Counted from the first letter of the stretch, positions 25,387 to 38,101 are shown. The stretch is DNA of 64,000 bases from Carex sylvatica (GCA_964058845.1 CAXKVR010000195.1:62001-126000), one strand, 5' to 3'. The notes: generated by a model not told the origin, from the letters alone. Made by a program: numbers and translations.

Positions 25387-28160
25387 ATTAAATTAAATTT
25401 CCTATTTAATAATTAGCTAATCGGTTCAAGTTTTTCTGTGTAAACCTCTATACTCCAAAATTATTGCATCAATTTATTAGGTTTGAGAGCGAACATGAAT
25501 GAATTTTGCAATTAGCACTTGTGGCAAGTTGTGTTACCCGAATTTAAGAGTAGTTTTGCGGGTGAATCTAGTATTACCAGTTATGTCCTGTATGCTGATT
25601 TAATATTTTGATTATTTTATTTTTAGTGGGATTGGTTATTGTAGACAATAAATTTATATGACAAATATGAATAAAATATTGGCTAAATTTGAAATTCAAT
25701 TAATTATTTATTGGACAATATCAAATTTTAAAGGTTCACTACTATGGTCACTGAACCAGTAACAAGGTGATTTTAAGTAACTCTAAATTTTGTAGTCAAT
25801 AAATCTAAATTGTAGAAAATATTTATACAATTTTACTTTCTCTATTGATAACCATTTTGTTTGTTCTCGCAAATTGTCATACGAGGGGAAATTTCATGTA
25901 TCCCCTTAAAAACTTCAACATTACGTATGCCCCTCTCAAAAGTTTATAATATTGTATTTGCCCTTCTAGATTTCTACGGTACGGCATCATCTAAGTGGCC
26001 AAAGCCCAAATCTTTATCTTGAAGAATCTCCCAATTCTGCATTCTGCAAGAGTTGGGCTGAGGAGATGGCAACCTCAACAAACTCCTTCAAAGGTTAAAT
26101 GGAGATTAACACCTTTTTACAACCACTAATTTTTTTTTTACCCTTTTAATTATGTCATGACATTTATATTTTATCCGTCCGATTTAGTTTTTTTTTGTTA
26201 TTTTTTTATTGGATGATTCCTGAATCCTGTATCATGTTTTTTTTTTCCTCCTTTAAAATATGTGTTTGATATTTATAAGATGCAATATATATTGTAGTTC
26301 TTGAAACATTATAACTTTTGTGTTTTGTTAAATTACCAAGTGGTCAATTGTTTTGTTTACTATTATATATGTCATTAGTGTTTTAGAAAAATATTTATTT
26401 CCGTTAAAATTTTCTAAATGTCAAATAATAATCTATAGAAATTATTTTACTTTCGAGTGTAATATTTTCTTCCACGGAGCGAAACTTTAAAATAGTCCTA
26501 AAAGCAATACATGATGATAAAATATTTTTGGCATCAATGTAGTGTTTCATAAATGGATCCAAAAAATATTATATTTTCTTGGGTAAGACGAGAGTTATGT
26601 GTAAATTTAAAAGAAAAAAAAAAACATTTTCTCACTAGTTTGAAATTCCTGCTAATATTTAGCGAAACATAATGATGCATGGCGATAATTTTTTATCAGC
26701 ATCCATTCAGATTTTTAAAAACGAAAACAAAACGGACTTTCTTGATTCGAACGTAGTATAAGCTTATATAAAAATTACTTTAGGTTTTTTGGTGTGCTGC
26801 TATTTTCAAGGACATGAGATCTTATGCAGTCATTTATAAAAATTTAGGAAGCTGATAATATGAGTGTCCGGACTTGCGTACCCGCACAGTATTCATACTT
26901 AAATTGCCATAACTCTATAACTGTAATTAAAAATTTTATAACTGTAATTAAAAATTTTATAACTATAAATAGTAGTATTCTTTATAAATGCCTCAAGTAT
27001 ATTTATCTATGCAATGAACGTTATCAAAAATAAAAAAATATACGTAAACAAAGTGTACCTGCATATTTTCTTAAAATTTCTAACATCGTACCCGCACTAG
27101 GGACCACTCAAATTGAATATGTGGAACCACTCAAATTCAACATATAATGTTGACTACAAACATTAACTACGATAATATACTTACGATATTTGAACACTAA
27201 GAATTTATAAGTATATGTTGTCATATTTATATATCCTTAATAAAGTGCTAACACGTAAGTTGTATACTTATAAAAATATATTAATATCAAATTAATTCAT
27301 TTTGTAACTAATGTAATCTTAAAAAATGAAGTATTTATATGTATACATCCATTAATATTAAAATATTAAGTATTTATATCTATATAAAAATATATTTATA
27401 TATCCTTAATAGATAAAAGTATTTATATCTATATCTTGTTGTATTTACATATCTGCTTAACTTTTATAAAATGAAGTATTTATATGTATACTTCCATTTA
27501 GATATAACCATTAAAAAAAATCTATTTATATGTATGCTTCTAACTACAAGTAACATAAACAGAACATAATTTTAAAAAACAATATAACAACTAACAACAA
27601 AATCACTTCGTACATATCAATTATAACATACCAGATATAAAAACACATCTCCTACATATCAGTTATTACAAAACCATGTAAGTTTCAAAAGTAACAAATC
27701 AGATTTAACACAGAAACACATGCAAATCAAAATTAACACAGTACCAAGTTTACAAAGTTCAAATAAAATATTTCTTTAGTTCCCACCCCACTTGCAATCA
27801 TTCTTATCATGGATAAGAAGATTTTATGCAAAACTGTGGCGCTCTTTGCTGATAAGACTCTAAAAATATAAGAAATAACATTATTTCATAAAAATAACAT
27901 AAAATTCACTAAAAAATTTACCGTATAAGTAAGAAAGAAAAATTACTTGATCAAAGTCCATATCCACTCTCCTTATGAGACAGTCAATCATTCGAATGAC
28001 AAATACTGCACAATCGTAGCTATTCTGTTTCAGACATTTCTCTCAGGTATATTTCACACCTCGCCATCCATCATCACCTAATTACAACATCACCTAATTA
28101 CGTACTACTTTTGATATAAAGTATTTATACTGATCACAATGTGTACTAACATATCTACTA
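25387..28160. other. AT-rich region between BCAT and the FAR1/C48 MULE coding remnants
   Basis: Left part is BCAT 3' UTR and unique sequence. About 25890-25985 resembles one end of a repeat (AGGGGAAATTTCATGTATCC). From about 26860 rightwards the base composition and the recurring AAGTATTTATAT-type strings match the interior of the MULE region at 28-34 kb. No gene recognised. Confidence 0.5.
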
Positions 28161-29146
28161 TTACAAACAAACAAACAACTCACCAAGTCTCCAAGCCAAA
28201 TTTTTTTTGACCCATTTGATTACTTCAAGATGTGGCTCTATGTAGTGGTCATTCAAATCATCAAAATCAGAGTTGAAAATAAGAATTTCTCGATTGTGCA
28301 GGTCGGCAGCACAAAGAATCCAATGCTTCCGACCACACAAGGGAATAAACAGCCACCTTGCTCTTTCAAACTGAGGGCAGAATAGAAATGGTACTAATGT
28401 CAAAAGCTTCAGGTATTGAGTTTTTGACGCTAACTTCTACAAAATAACAAAATTACAAATAAAAACTTCTTCAATAATATGAAACATCACACAGAATGAT
28501 ATGTATACATAACAACATATAGATATAAATACTTGCATACACTCACAAAATAAATTAAATTATAATGACTTGCAGAGACATAAGAAGTAAAAAAAAAATC
28601 AATCATCGTCAACAGGTACTTCATCTTGCATTAATCGTCATGCTATTTCAACAAACTGCAACAACCATATGTATATCAACTGTCAAGTATTAATGTTTAC
28701 ACTTGAAACATATACAAAAATCAAATGTAATATATACTGTTAAGTATTAATGTTTGTAATATAATTAATAGTAGGTATTCAATAAGGTATTTATATTTAT
28801 AAAAACAAGTGAGCTCCTTACCTTAGAACCAACGAAGTGTGTGCTGAACAATAAATCTCTAAACTGCACTACAGTGGCAAAGATGTTTAACTCTGAGTTC
28901 TTGAATGAATAGTCGGTATCTTTCAGCTCCAATGGCTTATACTTAATAGCCCAATCATCAAGAAGTCTGCATTGTTGCTCGCTGATGAGATCCCTAAATC
29001 CATAGTCTCGCGTTGGATCAAGCATCTCCATTGTTCAGTGTTTTAAAATGCACTTTTGTTCATGCATGCGGAAGGTCACTGCATACCGCATATGCAGATT
29101 TTCATGAGGATTTATATATGCGAATTATATATATATATATAGAGAG

Positions 29147-30378
29147 AGAGGCTGGCTACTATGCTTATATAAGCATATCCCCATATATGCTTATAACTCA
29201 TTTTTGTGTTTCTAATGCCCAAATGGTCGATCTGAACCGTTAGATGTGATCTCTATATTGAAATGTGCTTGGAGATCGAATTTTATATTTTACCAGGGTT
29301 CTAAATAGCTAACTATAGTGGCGCTATAGTTAGCGCTATAGCTTTTTCGGACCATAAACGCTACGCTATGAGATAAAACTGTGCTAACTCAGCTACGACC
29401 GCTATAGCTGTAATAGCTAACCGCTATTACCGCTAAATGCGATGCGCTATTGCTACCGCTATGCTACATGGACTTTTTTTTTTACAATTTATATGGACTT
29501 CTGTTTCTTCTATTCCTATTTTTAATTCTACATGGTCTTCTACGATAAGTATGCTAAACCAAACTATATGCTTCTGTTTTTATTTGTGCATGATTTAGTC
29601 TCTCATTCTATATTAAAAAATATTCAAATATTAATTCTTCCTTTTGATTGCTCTCCGTATAGTATTCATTTGTAAAAGTATTATCATTTGTTTCAATTGA
29701 AAGCTGATTTTGATTATTAATATTATTATAATATATAAAATATTTAAATATGTATACTGACTTCATTTACCTAATAAAATTAATTATTCTTTGTCTATTA
29801 TAATATGTAATACTATGAAATATGAACTATTAAATAATATTTCTTTTTAGATCTTTTTTTTCCTTCTTATTTGCGTAATTGATAAAAAGTATAGACTTAG
29901 GTTAGTTGTGATTTAGTTGTTATCTCAATTCTCCTATTGATTATGTTGATAATTAGTAGAAATATAGCATATAAAATTTGAAAAGAAAAAAACGCTATGT
30001 ATGATAGCTTTCGCTATAGCTACGCTATTCACAATAGCTTTTTTTTCTTGTCTCTCAGCTACGCCGCTATAATCGCTATTTAGAACCATGTATTTTTCTG
30101 AATTTTTTTACTATTTATTAAGCCACTTTGAAAATCGCTGATCCAACGGTGGCTTCTGATTTTACTGTTTTGTTAAATCACCGTTGGATCAGCGATTTAC
30201 AAAGTGGCTTAATAAATAGTAAAAAAATTCAGAAAAATGTGAAATTCGGTCTCCAAGCACATTTCAATATAGAGATCACATCTAACGGTTCAGATCGACC
30301 ATTTAGACATTAGAAACACAAAAATGAGTTATAAGCATATGTAGGGATATGCTTATATAAGCATAGTAGCCAACCTCT
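29147..30378. repeat. Palindromic MITE (family P) nested in the hAT-type element
   Basis: Ends AGAGGCTGGCTACTATGC and, inverted, AGAGGTTGGCTACTATGC, with arms that continue through GGGATATGC-like and AAATGTGCTTGGAGA-like blocks. It is flanked on both sides by TATATATA. The left arm is interrupted at 29297 by a third element. Confidence 0.75.
29297..30087. mobile_element. Element with GGTTCTAAATAGC termini, nested in the palindromic MITE
   Basis: Termini are GGTTCTAAATAGC (29297) and its exact complement GCTATTTAGAACC (ending 30087). Both ends are dense in GCTATAG/CTATAGC units (for example GCGCTATAGTTAGCGCTATA). Interior is AT-rich without coding capacity. A target duplication could not be defined; the superfamily is uncertain, possibly hAT. 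Confidence 0.7.
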
Positions 30379-31486
30379 ATATATATATATATTCATATTC
30401 ATATATTTAAATTTATTTTCATATAATGACATAACCAACAATAGTTTTTTGACTTTTTTCACATAAATTCTAATTAAAATACAAACAAATTATCAAAACC
30501 ACATGGGAGGACTGCATGGCCGCATATTCAGATCGCATGGCCGTATTTTTAATCCGCATATGCGCTTTTTTATTTCGCATGGCCGCATATGCAGCCGCAT
30601 GCTCAAAACAGCATGGGATGACTGCATGGCCGTTCTGAGCGTGGCTGCCGACTGCATATGCATATGCAGTCGTATTTTAAAACATTGCCATTGGTTCACT
30701 CAACGGAGGATTACCACTATTAGCAAACAAACTATCTGTACCGAAACTCCAATCTCTGTAAATATCATTGTATCTGAAATGATATGCTGGAAGTTGTACT
30801 TCTGTTTCAATGAGAGCTGGCTCAATCCATTCACCAAAACTCATATCCAATTGAGATAAATCTGCAATATATGGCTACTCTTCATACACATCTTCATCTT
30901 CTTTTTCTCCGGTAATCTATACCTCAGGAGTAGCTTCAACTTCTATTTTCTGCTTCTTTGCTTCCCTTGATTTGTAACTTCTACGTTGTGGTACATGTAT
31001 TCCTTATAGTTTCAACTTCTAAGTTGAAAGTACTTAACAAATAGATATGTATTAACACATTATGCTTGTAGTATTAATACCTGACAGATAAAGTATGTAC
31101 AATTACACTGTATAAACAAGTATTAACACATTAACATTGTATTATTAATACCTAACATTGATAAAAAAAAAATTCATGCATACATAACAAAATAATGACA
31201 ATAGCTACATACAGTTCAGTTATACACCAAAATCAAATGTATATCTACTGTCAAGTATTAATGTTTAGAATTGAAACTGACAATATGGACAGAGTGTTCA
31301 AGTGTACACAACAATCAAATGTATGCCTATTGTAAAGTATTAATATGTACACTTTAAAATTGCACTAGCTACATACAGTCCAATTGTACACCAAAAATAA
31401 AATGTAAAACTACTGTAAAATATTAATGCTTACAATGTAATTAACAGTAGATAAACATTAATTATACCTATATAAAGTTAATATTT

Positions 31487-33095
31487 TTATCCGAAAATAT
31501 ACCACTTATAATCTTCCACACTTTCCCTACCAAGCAAAGCACAAGCAAATATGATGATCTGTCCATGGTGGTTAACACCGACGAATAACACTAGTGGTAT
31601 ATCATACCTGACACATATATCAAATTTTATTAATTTCAATATAAATAAGTATTTACTTCTATAAAATATATAAAAATTCATATGAAATATACTCATGTAT
31701 TTACTCTTTACAATCAAGTATTAATAGTAAATGTTCAATGTATGTATTCTTCTGAGCTTAGTAAGTATAACTCCAACATAACTTTGTATGTATTACCACT
31801 AGAACAAATCCTTACATATAGTAGTCACAAATTTTTTAATCATAATTATTTTAACAAAAAACAAAATAGTTACTTGTTCGTCAAGTATGTAGCATCCATA
31901 ACAACAACATCATGAAAATACTTGTAAGATGCTCGACTATGCCCATCAGCCTAGAATACGCTCCATAAACGTCCATCTGTTGTATATTCATATCTATGGA
32001 AAAAACCTCTATCAATTTTCTCCTTCACTGCAAAATACTCAAAGAGTAATTGGGCATCATTTCCTCCGATAGACTGCAACTTCAACCTCTTGTATTTATC
32101 AATATGGTTCTGTGCATCTCTACGTGTAAAAGGGCACTGCATATAACCTCCAGCAGTTTTTATTACCAGATTAATATTCACTAACACACCAAGCCCCTGT
32201 TCTTCATTATACTCCAATAGTTTCTGGTATTGATTCGGAATATATCGGAAACCCGCAATAAGAAATACTGTTTCGGGTACCAAATCATGATTGTGCTGTA
32301 AAAATACTTTTTTCACCACCCAATTTCCACTCAAATCAGTGTCACCCGACTTAATTTCAGCTTGACAACCTATCCTTATTTAATCATTTGTTTTCTTCGG
32401 GATAGGTCCATTCTCAAGATTTAATGGTGGTTTTCATTTTCTACAGACAAAAGTTACATGGTTGACTATGACAGTACCTCTCTTTTTGTGGTTCGATTTT
32501 TTTACAATAGAGAATCTCATTTTCTTCGCATATAATTCATAATATGGCATGCTTCATCAATCGAACCATATACATCATCAACAGCTGGTGACAATAATTG
32601 ATGATTCTCATCTTCTATTAGATCAGTTTCATCTTCTACAACTCCTTCCCCTCCTTCTACAAATCTTTCACCTTGAACTTTAACTTCTACATTTTCAATA
32701 TCATTAACCCCAGGTCTTTCATTTTGTACAACTTCAAAATCATTGTTGACATCTTTCAAGTTCAAATTCAAGTCAAAATATCTTATGCCAATATTATCAA
32801 CATCACTTATTATATTTTCATCTACATCAGAAAATTCACCTTGGAAATTCACTATTTCATGTTGAATTACATCCAAATCCATGTTCTCACCCTAGTCAAA
32901 CTCTCTAATGTTCACATCATCACTGATTGCCTCACTTTTCTGATATAAGTTCTCATACAGACGATATAAATTCACCTCATTGAATGCATTACCATTATCT
33001 AGAATACATAATTCATCTCCAAAATTCTCATTTAGATCAATATCCATCCTAATATTAAAAAAATACACAATATTAATAAGTTGAACATATAACAT
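31487..33095 (-). pseudogene. FAR1/FHY3-type MULE transposase, decayed
   Basis: Minus-strand pieces in order: 33095-32892 (acidic N terminus, MDIDLNENFGDE); 32882-32517 (acidic, ends DEACHIMNYMRRK); about 32500-32335, a FAR1-like zinc-binding stretch with two in-frame stops (KRGTVIVNHVTFVCRK, then GCQAEIKSGD); 32334-31951 (NWVVKKVFLQHNHDLVPETV, then YFAVKEKIDRGFFHRYEYTT); and about 31955-31880 (VVVMDATYLTNK, the first catalytic Asp of the MULE domain). A TAG replaces the Trp expected before ADGHSR. The next exon at 31610-31487 gives [20 protein letters not shown]. The rest of the DDE domain and the SWIM finger are missing or unrecognised. This lineage includes the FHY3/FAR1 host regulators, but stops and gaps mark this copy as a dead transposase. 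Confidence 0.75.
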
Positions 33096-35227
33096 ATCAC
33101 TGTCGTAAATTATTCATAACTATTATATCTAATACAACTATTATATCTAATACATATGTACATATAGTCAAGTATTGATAACAATATCTACAAGTATTAA
33201 TATCTAATATATGTATGTAGAAACAACATGAAAATTAGATATCAAATTAAAAAACTATTAATACATATAATACCAAAATGTGAATAACTAATATATACAA
33301 GTATTAACTACCTGTAATATACACAAGTATTTATATATGTACAAACAACATTTCTGCATTTACTCAAATGTTAACAACAATATATACAAGCATTAATATC
33401 TACTATATATGTACAAATAACATAAAAAGTAACATATAAAATTATAAAAGTATTAATACATATAATATCAAAATGTGAATAAATATCATCAGATGTATTA
33501 ACTACATCAATGAAATATTAATAGTTGCACAACACACTTCATTAACAAAATGTTAGAACACATACTTGCAAACTACATACAACTAGTATTTACAAATATA
33601 AAAAAATAATTTATAACATAAACATATAAAAATATTACATGAGAAGAAAAATCACGAAATATTAATTTGATCGCAGACCTACAAAAGAAGTATTAACACG
33701 TTATGAGTGTAGTATTAATGTCTGTCAAAAAAATATATATATAATGACACAATAAAACTGATATATTTTCCTTATTAACAGTAAACTAATTCATTCAAAT
33801 AATAATCAGTGTATTTGACACTAGATCTATCAAATATGTAACACCAGATCTATGAGGTATTAACACCAAATCTATTAAGTATAAACTAATATAATAAGTT
33901 CACACAAATAACATAAATAACTGTGTATTAACACAGTACAATTGTAATATTAATACATGACAACCCAAATATGTACAATTACACTATAGAAACATATATC
34001 TTAACCTACATATTTTATGCTGCAAAACTAATTCACACAAATAACGCAAATAACTGTGTATTAACAATGCTTTCTTGCAATGTCAAGTATTAATACAAGA
34101 TCTATCAACTATTTCTTAAAAAAAAAAAATTTCACACACATTACACCAAAACATCATCATCGCAAATTAGATTGTCAGAAAACATCTGATGATTTCAAGT
34201 ATAACCAGAAATTGCTGAACTATTTCAAATAAAAAAAGAAAACGATTCTGTAACCAAATTGCTGAGCGATTTCATTTCAAAAACGATACAATCTATCAAA
34301 TTGATTCGCAAAAACTCCAATCAATTCATCGAAATGAAAGAAAAATGAAATAAAGCTCGATGATCACCTATCAAAAATCGTAATTCAACGTAGATTACAC
34401 AATGCCATCGCAAAGAAGATTTAGATCAGCACGAAATAGCTGCCAGATTTGAAATTGCCTCCAAATCGCCTCAATATCTCCTCAAAAGGAATGCGGGGAC
34501 GAGATAGTCAGTTAGATCGGTAGTTTGTGAGAAAAACCGATCCAGTTATGGCAGTTAATCGCCACACGATACACGCGTGTACGGTGCGGGGACAGAAATG
34601 CGGGTTCTTAAATGATTATTCAAAAATTTAACGGTACAAAGAATTAGCTTTTATTTTAGTAATAAGGACACATATTCTCTGATATGAAAGGTCATGAGTT
34701 CAAAATTAAAATTGAAAAAATTATTTATTGTAATAATAGAGATTTGAAAAAAGTATTTGGTGACTTGATCTTCGACCCTTTCATTTAAAAAAAAAAAATT
34801 ATCGGCACAAAAAAAAATTGAAAATGTATTTTTATCATTTAAAATGTTAATTTTTAGAAAGAAAAAAATCATATTGTTAGCTCTCTTATAAAATAAATTT
34901 GAAGATATTACACGTCGAACTCCCCAATATAAATTTTCTGATTATGTATTTATGTCCGTTACAATCACAATAATTAAAAGGACAATGTCAGATTGTCAGG
35001 TATGAATTAAGAAAAATAAAACATAGATACATACAGCTTGTGTTTTTCTTTTTTAATGTGTTATCTTAAATCTTATCTTATCTTACTAACCCATTAATTG
35101 AACAAGTCGAGAGCCAATTATTATATGATTAATCAACAGCGAACAGCCTCATCTTTCTGTCTATCTCTCTCTCTAAAAGAAAATTATATAAAATAATAAA
35201 CAGTGACGCGACACTGTGACAGAGACA
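33096..35227. other. AT-rich flank of the MULE and intergenic sequence
   Basis: 33100-34140 is dense in AAGTATTAAT-type motifs with no gene. 34140-34600 may be the 5' leader and right terminus of the MULE. 34600-35227 is AT-rich unique sequence with no gene recognised. Confidence 0.5.
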
Positions 35228-35437
35228 ATGCCCATGGCAGGTCCGGCTCTGGTGCTGTGCAGCTAGGGCGACCGCTTCGGACCCACAAATTCAAGAGCTT
35301 CCGAAAAAAAAATTGTATATATTAAAAATAAATAAAATATTAAAACTTAAATATTGTATATATAAAAGCTCTAATTTATCTTAAATAGGTATGATTTATT
35401 GACATATCAATAAAAAATCAGACTGGCTAATTGCTTC

Positions 35438-35946
35438 TAGGGGTGTTCATTGAGTCCGGTTTAGTCGGTTTTGAACCAAACCAAATTAGTTTGGAGTAAA
35501 CAGTTCGATTTTTTTGATTTAATGGTTCGTTCGGTTTGTTTTTTAAAATCAAATTATAACTTTAGTTCAGTTCGATTTGGAAATTTTCAAAACCGAACCG
35601 ACTGAAATTTTATATATTATGAATTTGGTCCGGACTGCCCCAGTTTATTCCTTAATACCCCGGTTTATTTCTTAATCAATTGCTTTAAATACTTTGGTTT
35701 ATTTCTTAATATCACGGTTTATTTTTTTTAATACCACGGTTTATTATAAATCAATTGCTTTAAATAAAAATAATAATATATTTTGGTTTGAACCAAAGAA
35801 ATCGAACAAACCGAAATAAAACTTTAGATCAGTTCGGTTGCAATGCTAAATCGGTTTGGTTCGGTTCTATTTTTGAAATCAAATTATAACTTTGGTTTGC
35901 CTAGTTCAGTTCAGTTGAAACCAAACATAACCGATGAACACCCCTA
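35438..35946. repeat. MITE with TAGGGGTGTTCA ends
   Basis: Begins TAGGGGTGTTCAT and ends ATGAACACCCCTA, exact complements. The interior is full of GGTTCGGTT/AACCGAACC-type units and contains ACCACGGTTTATT repeats. Such ends are frequent in plant MITEs. Confidence 0.75.
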
Positions 35947-35984
35947 ATCACTTCCATATGTACTTCAACACCATATGCTTATAT

Positions 35985-36285
35985 GTAGTTTTTGCGTTTT
36001 AAAAGTCCAAATAGTCGATCCAAACCGTTCAACAAGATATCCATATTAAAACGTGTTTGGAGACCTAATTTTACATTTTTTTTATTTTTTAACTATTTTT
36101 TAAGGTAAGTAGAAAATCATTATTTTTTATGATTCAAAATCTTCAAAATCAATAATTTTTTTGCCTATCTTAAAAAATAGTAAAAAAAATTTCAAAAAAA
36201 ATGTAAAATTTGGTCTCCAAGCACGTTTTAATATGGATATCATATTGAACGGTTCAGATCAACTGTTTGGACTTTGAAAATGCAA
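35985..36285. repeat. Palindromic MITE (family P), truncated copy
   Basis: Carries the family core AAATTTTACATTTTTT..., CCAAACCGTTCAACA and GGTCTCCAAGCACG in palindromic order. Its outer ends lack the termini seen in the 38159-38576 copy. Confidence 0.65.
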
Positions 36286-36358
36286 AAATGATCCGGATTC
36301 AAATTTTTTTCTGTCCCGGACCTCAAAATCTTCAGGACCGACTCCGGCCCATGGCATA

Positions 36359-38099
36359 GATCTTTTGGATTAAAAATGTTAAAAGAAAATCTAATTTAAA
36401 CATTCGGACTAGCTTAGGCCTTAGGCTACGCATGCATGAACATTGCACACCACAATTTGGTCTGTCATAATTCACAATCATATATAATTCTTAGAATCAG
36501 AAATCTAAGAATTAATTAATACAAAAGTGAATGAATGAATGAATGAATGAATGAATGAATGCGTTTCCTCCCGCGGCTCCTCACCAAAGAATCGATCGAA
36601 TCTCACGGCCTCACCACAAGTCCAAAAGTTACGCCGCTCTCTCTTTCCGCCTCCACCGAAGCGAACTCCGCTAGTCCACCACCAATCCGGCTCCATCAGT
36701 CTAACAAGAGCCCAGCGTCTTCTCCTTTGATTTTCGTCTTTTGATTGAGAAAGAAATGGTGCTTTCTGCTTTAGTTTAATTTTTTTTTCCAAAAAAAACT
36801 GTCATTGTTCAAGCACTGTCTTTCATGAAAGATTTTGGTTTTGGGGAAGTAACCGAGTAACTCATGCACAAAGTTTCAAAAAGTTTTTTAGTCAAATCTG
36901 TTATTTTATTTTTTTAATTCAGTTGTTGCTTGGTGCTAAAATTCTTCTGCTTTACTACAATTTGCTCATTTTCAAGACTTGAGAATCAGAGTATAAGAAC
37001 TTGAATTTTTCTTTCCTTGTTAATTTTTAATGATAGATGGAACTTGGATGTCTAGCTCACGGTCTCAACATTATAGTGCCGCATTCAGGTACAAAGTTGG
37101 TTCTTTGTTCTATTTTTTGTCACCTTATTTAGTCTAAAAGAGGAATTTAAATTGGAAGAGGTCCTGAAATTAAGATGCCCAAATTTGCACCATGACAAAT
37201 TCAAATTAGTGTTTTGGTAAGATTTTAGACTTTTAGTTATCTCTTAGAAAATATGTGCACTTTAGAGATTTAGTTGGCTTTTTAGTCTAATTAATATGGT
37301 GGAGTTTTTAATTTTCCGATATGCTAGTTTACTAGCAATTGTGATCTAATTTTCTAATATAATAGCTTACTAGCATGGAGGTTTGGTTAAACTGTGCTTT
37401 TAACCTTTTGGCTTATTTTTTAAGGGCTGATTAGGTTCTGAGGTTATTTAGTTCAACAATGCATTTATCTTTTTGGCTTTTTTTTCAGATGCTGGAGAAT
37501 CAAGTGGTTGATGAAAACAATTATTCGCATAATTGGAGGGAGCTTATTAGAAGTGAAGGAGCTTATTAGAATTTAACTAAAATGTAATAGTCTGATTGTG
37601 TAATGTGTTTGTGTGATCTTTTTTGTGTTAAAACTATATTATTTTGTGTTAAAACATATTTTTTTAGTGTAAAATTCTATTTTGTGAATCTCATTGTGTA
37701 AATTGTTTGGTTAAATTGCTATGTTGAATGAATTGGGCTGGGACAGGCATACGAGTACGGACCGGATAAGGCAGCCCATTGACCTAGGCAAGCAGGCTCA
37801 GGAATGATGGAAAAGTCCATGGGCGGACCGGGTTGGACCTAAATTTTCAAGCCCGTCAAATTAGGCCAGGCAGACGGGTCATTAGTTTTTAACAGGTAGG
37901 CCAAATCTGAGATTGACAAAATACCTGTGGGTTCGACCCATTGCCATCCCTACATCAGACAGATTTCGACCTCATGCCTCTCCCATTCTACACAATTAAT
38001 GTATGGAAAGCATGAGATCAGATCAGATAGTCGTCTCTTTTTTTATGAGCCAAATTCATGCAACTTTAGATAAATTCATAGCACAGACCGAATGCAATA

Positions 38100-38101
<2 letters not shown>
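36359..38101 (+). other. Intergenic region with a possible short transcribed leader
   Basis: 36520-36562 is a (TGAA)n tract. 36565-36745 is GC-richer than its surroundings and reads like a Ser/Pro-rich open frame or a 5' leader. 37030-37600 shows possible splice-like signals but no recognisable protein. About 37735-37950 looks like one end of a repeat (ending GACCCATTGCCATCCCTA). I assign no gene. Confidence 0.35.

Larger units (their letters stand above)
29036..30687. mobile_element. hAT-type non-autonomous element inserted in the C48 ORF
   Basis: Ends are CAGTGTTTTAAAATGC (from 29036) and, inverted, CAATGTTTTAAAATACG (from 30687). Flanking 8-mers are CCATTGTT (29028-29035) and CCATTGGT (30688-30695), 7 of 8 matching, as for hAT 8-bp target duplications. 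The sequence next to both ends is rich in GCATATGC and GCATGGCCGCAT units. It has no coding capacity and is itself the host of a palindromic MITE. Confidence 0.75.
28161..30990 (-). pseudogene. C48 (Ulp1/SUMO-protease-like) peptidase of a MULE, split by a hAT-type insertion
   Basis: Reading down the minus strand: 30990-30688 gives a basic stretch, an acidic stretch and FGEWIEPALIETEVQLPAYH before ending in PPLSEP. The hAT-type element (30687-29036) follows. Then 29031-28765 gives MEMLDPTRDYGFRDLISEQQ and FATVVQFRDLLFS, and 28403-28161 gives FERARWLFIPLCGRKHWIL and LHNREILIFNSDFDD. The WLFIPL..HWIL and IFNSD..D block is typical of C48 cysteine peptidases around the catalytic His and Asp. The frame is continuous across the insertion if the element and one target-site copy are discounted. 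At least two stop codons lie in the 30990-30860 part, and the Gln/Cys end of the peptidase was not found. Not a host SUMO protease: its neighbours are all transposon sequence. Confidence 0.6.
26862..34597 (-). mobile_element. Decayed Mutator-like element with FAR1-type transposase and C48 peptidase (outer limits tentative)
   Basis: The minus strand carries FAR1/FHY3-type MULE exons (31487-33095) followed by a C48 peptidase gene (28161-30990). The composition is uniformly AT-rich between about 26.86 and 34.6 kb. Possible degenerate terminal inverted repeats are TGTCCGGACTTGCGTACCCG (from about 26865) and, inverted from the right, TGTCCCCGCACCGTACACGC (about 34597 inwards); both are followed within about 30 bases by GCCATAACT. 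No matching 9-bp target duplication was found, so the limits are a guess. Arabidopsis Kaonashi (KI) MULEs are a known precedent for Ulp1-like sequences in MULEs. Confidence 0.5.
35228..36358. mobile_element. DNA element with CCATGG-containing ends, holding two MITEs
   Basis: Left end region reads GCCCATGGCAGGTCCGGCTC and the right end, inverted, reads ATGCCATGGGCCGGAGTCGG, with GGTCC shared after it. Inside sit a GGGTGTTCA-type MITE (35438-35946) and a palindromic MITE (35985-36285). Limits are approximate and no target duplication was identified. Confidence 0.4.

Noticed and set aside
28161..28403. C48 peptidase fragment as a host SUMO protease
   Set aside because: It lies in a MULE with FAR1 transposase remnants, has stops upstream and lacks the end of the catalytic domain.
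36559..36744. 61-codon Ser/Pro-rich ORF in a GC-richer patch
   Set aside because: No recognisable domain or splice partner; kept only as a possible leader in an intergenic note.
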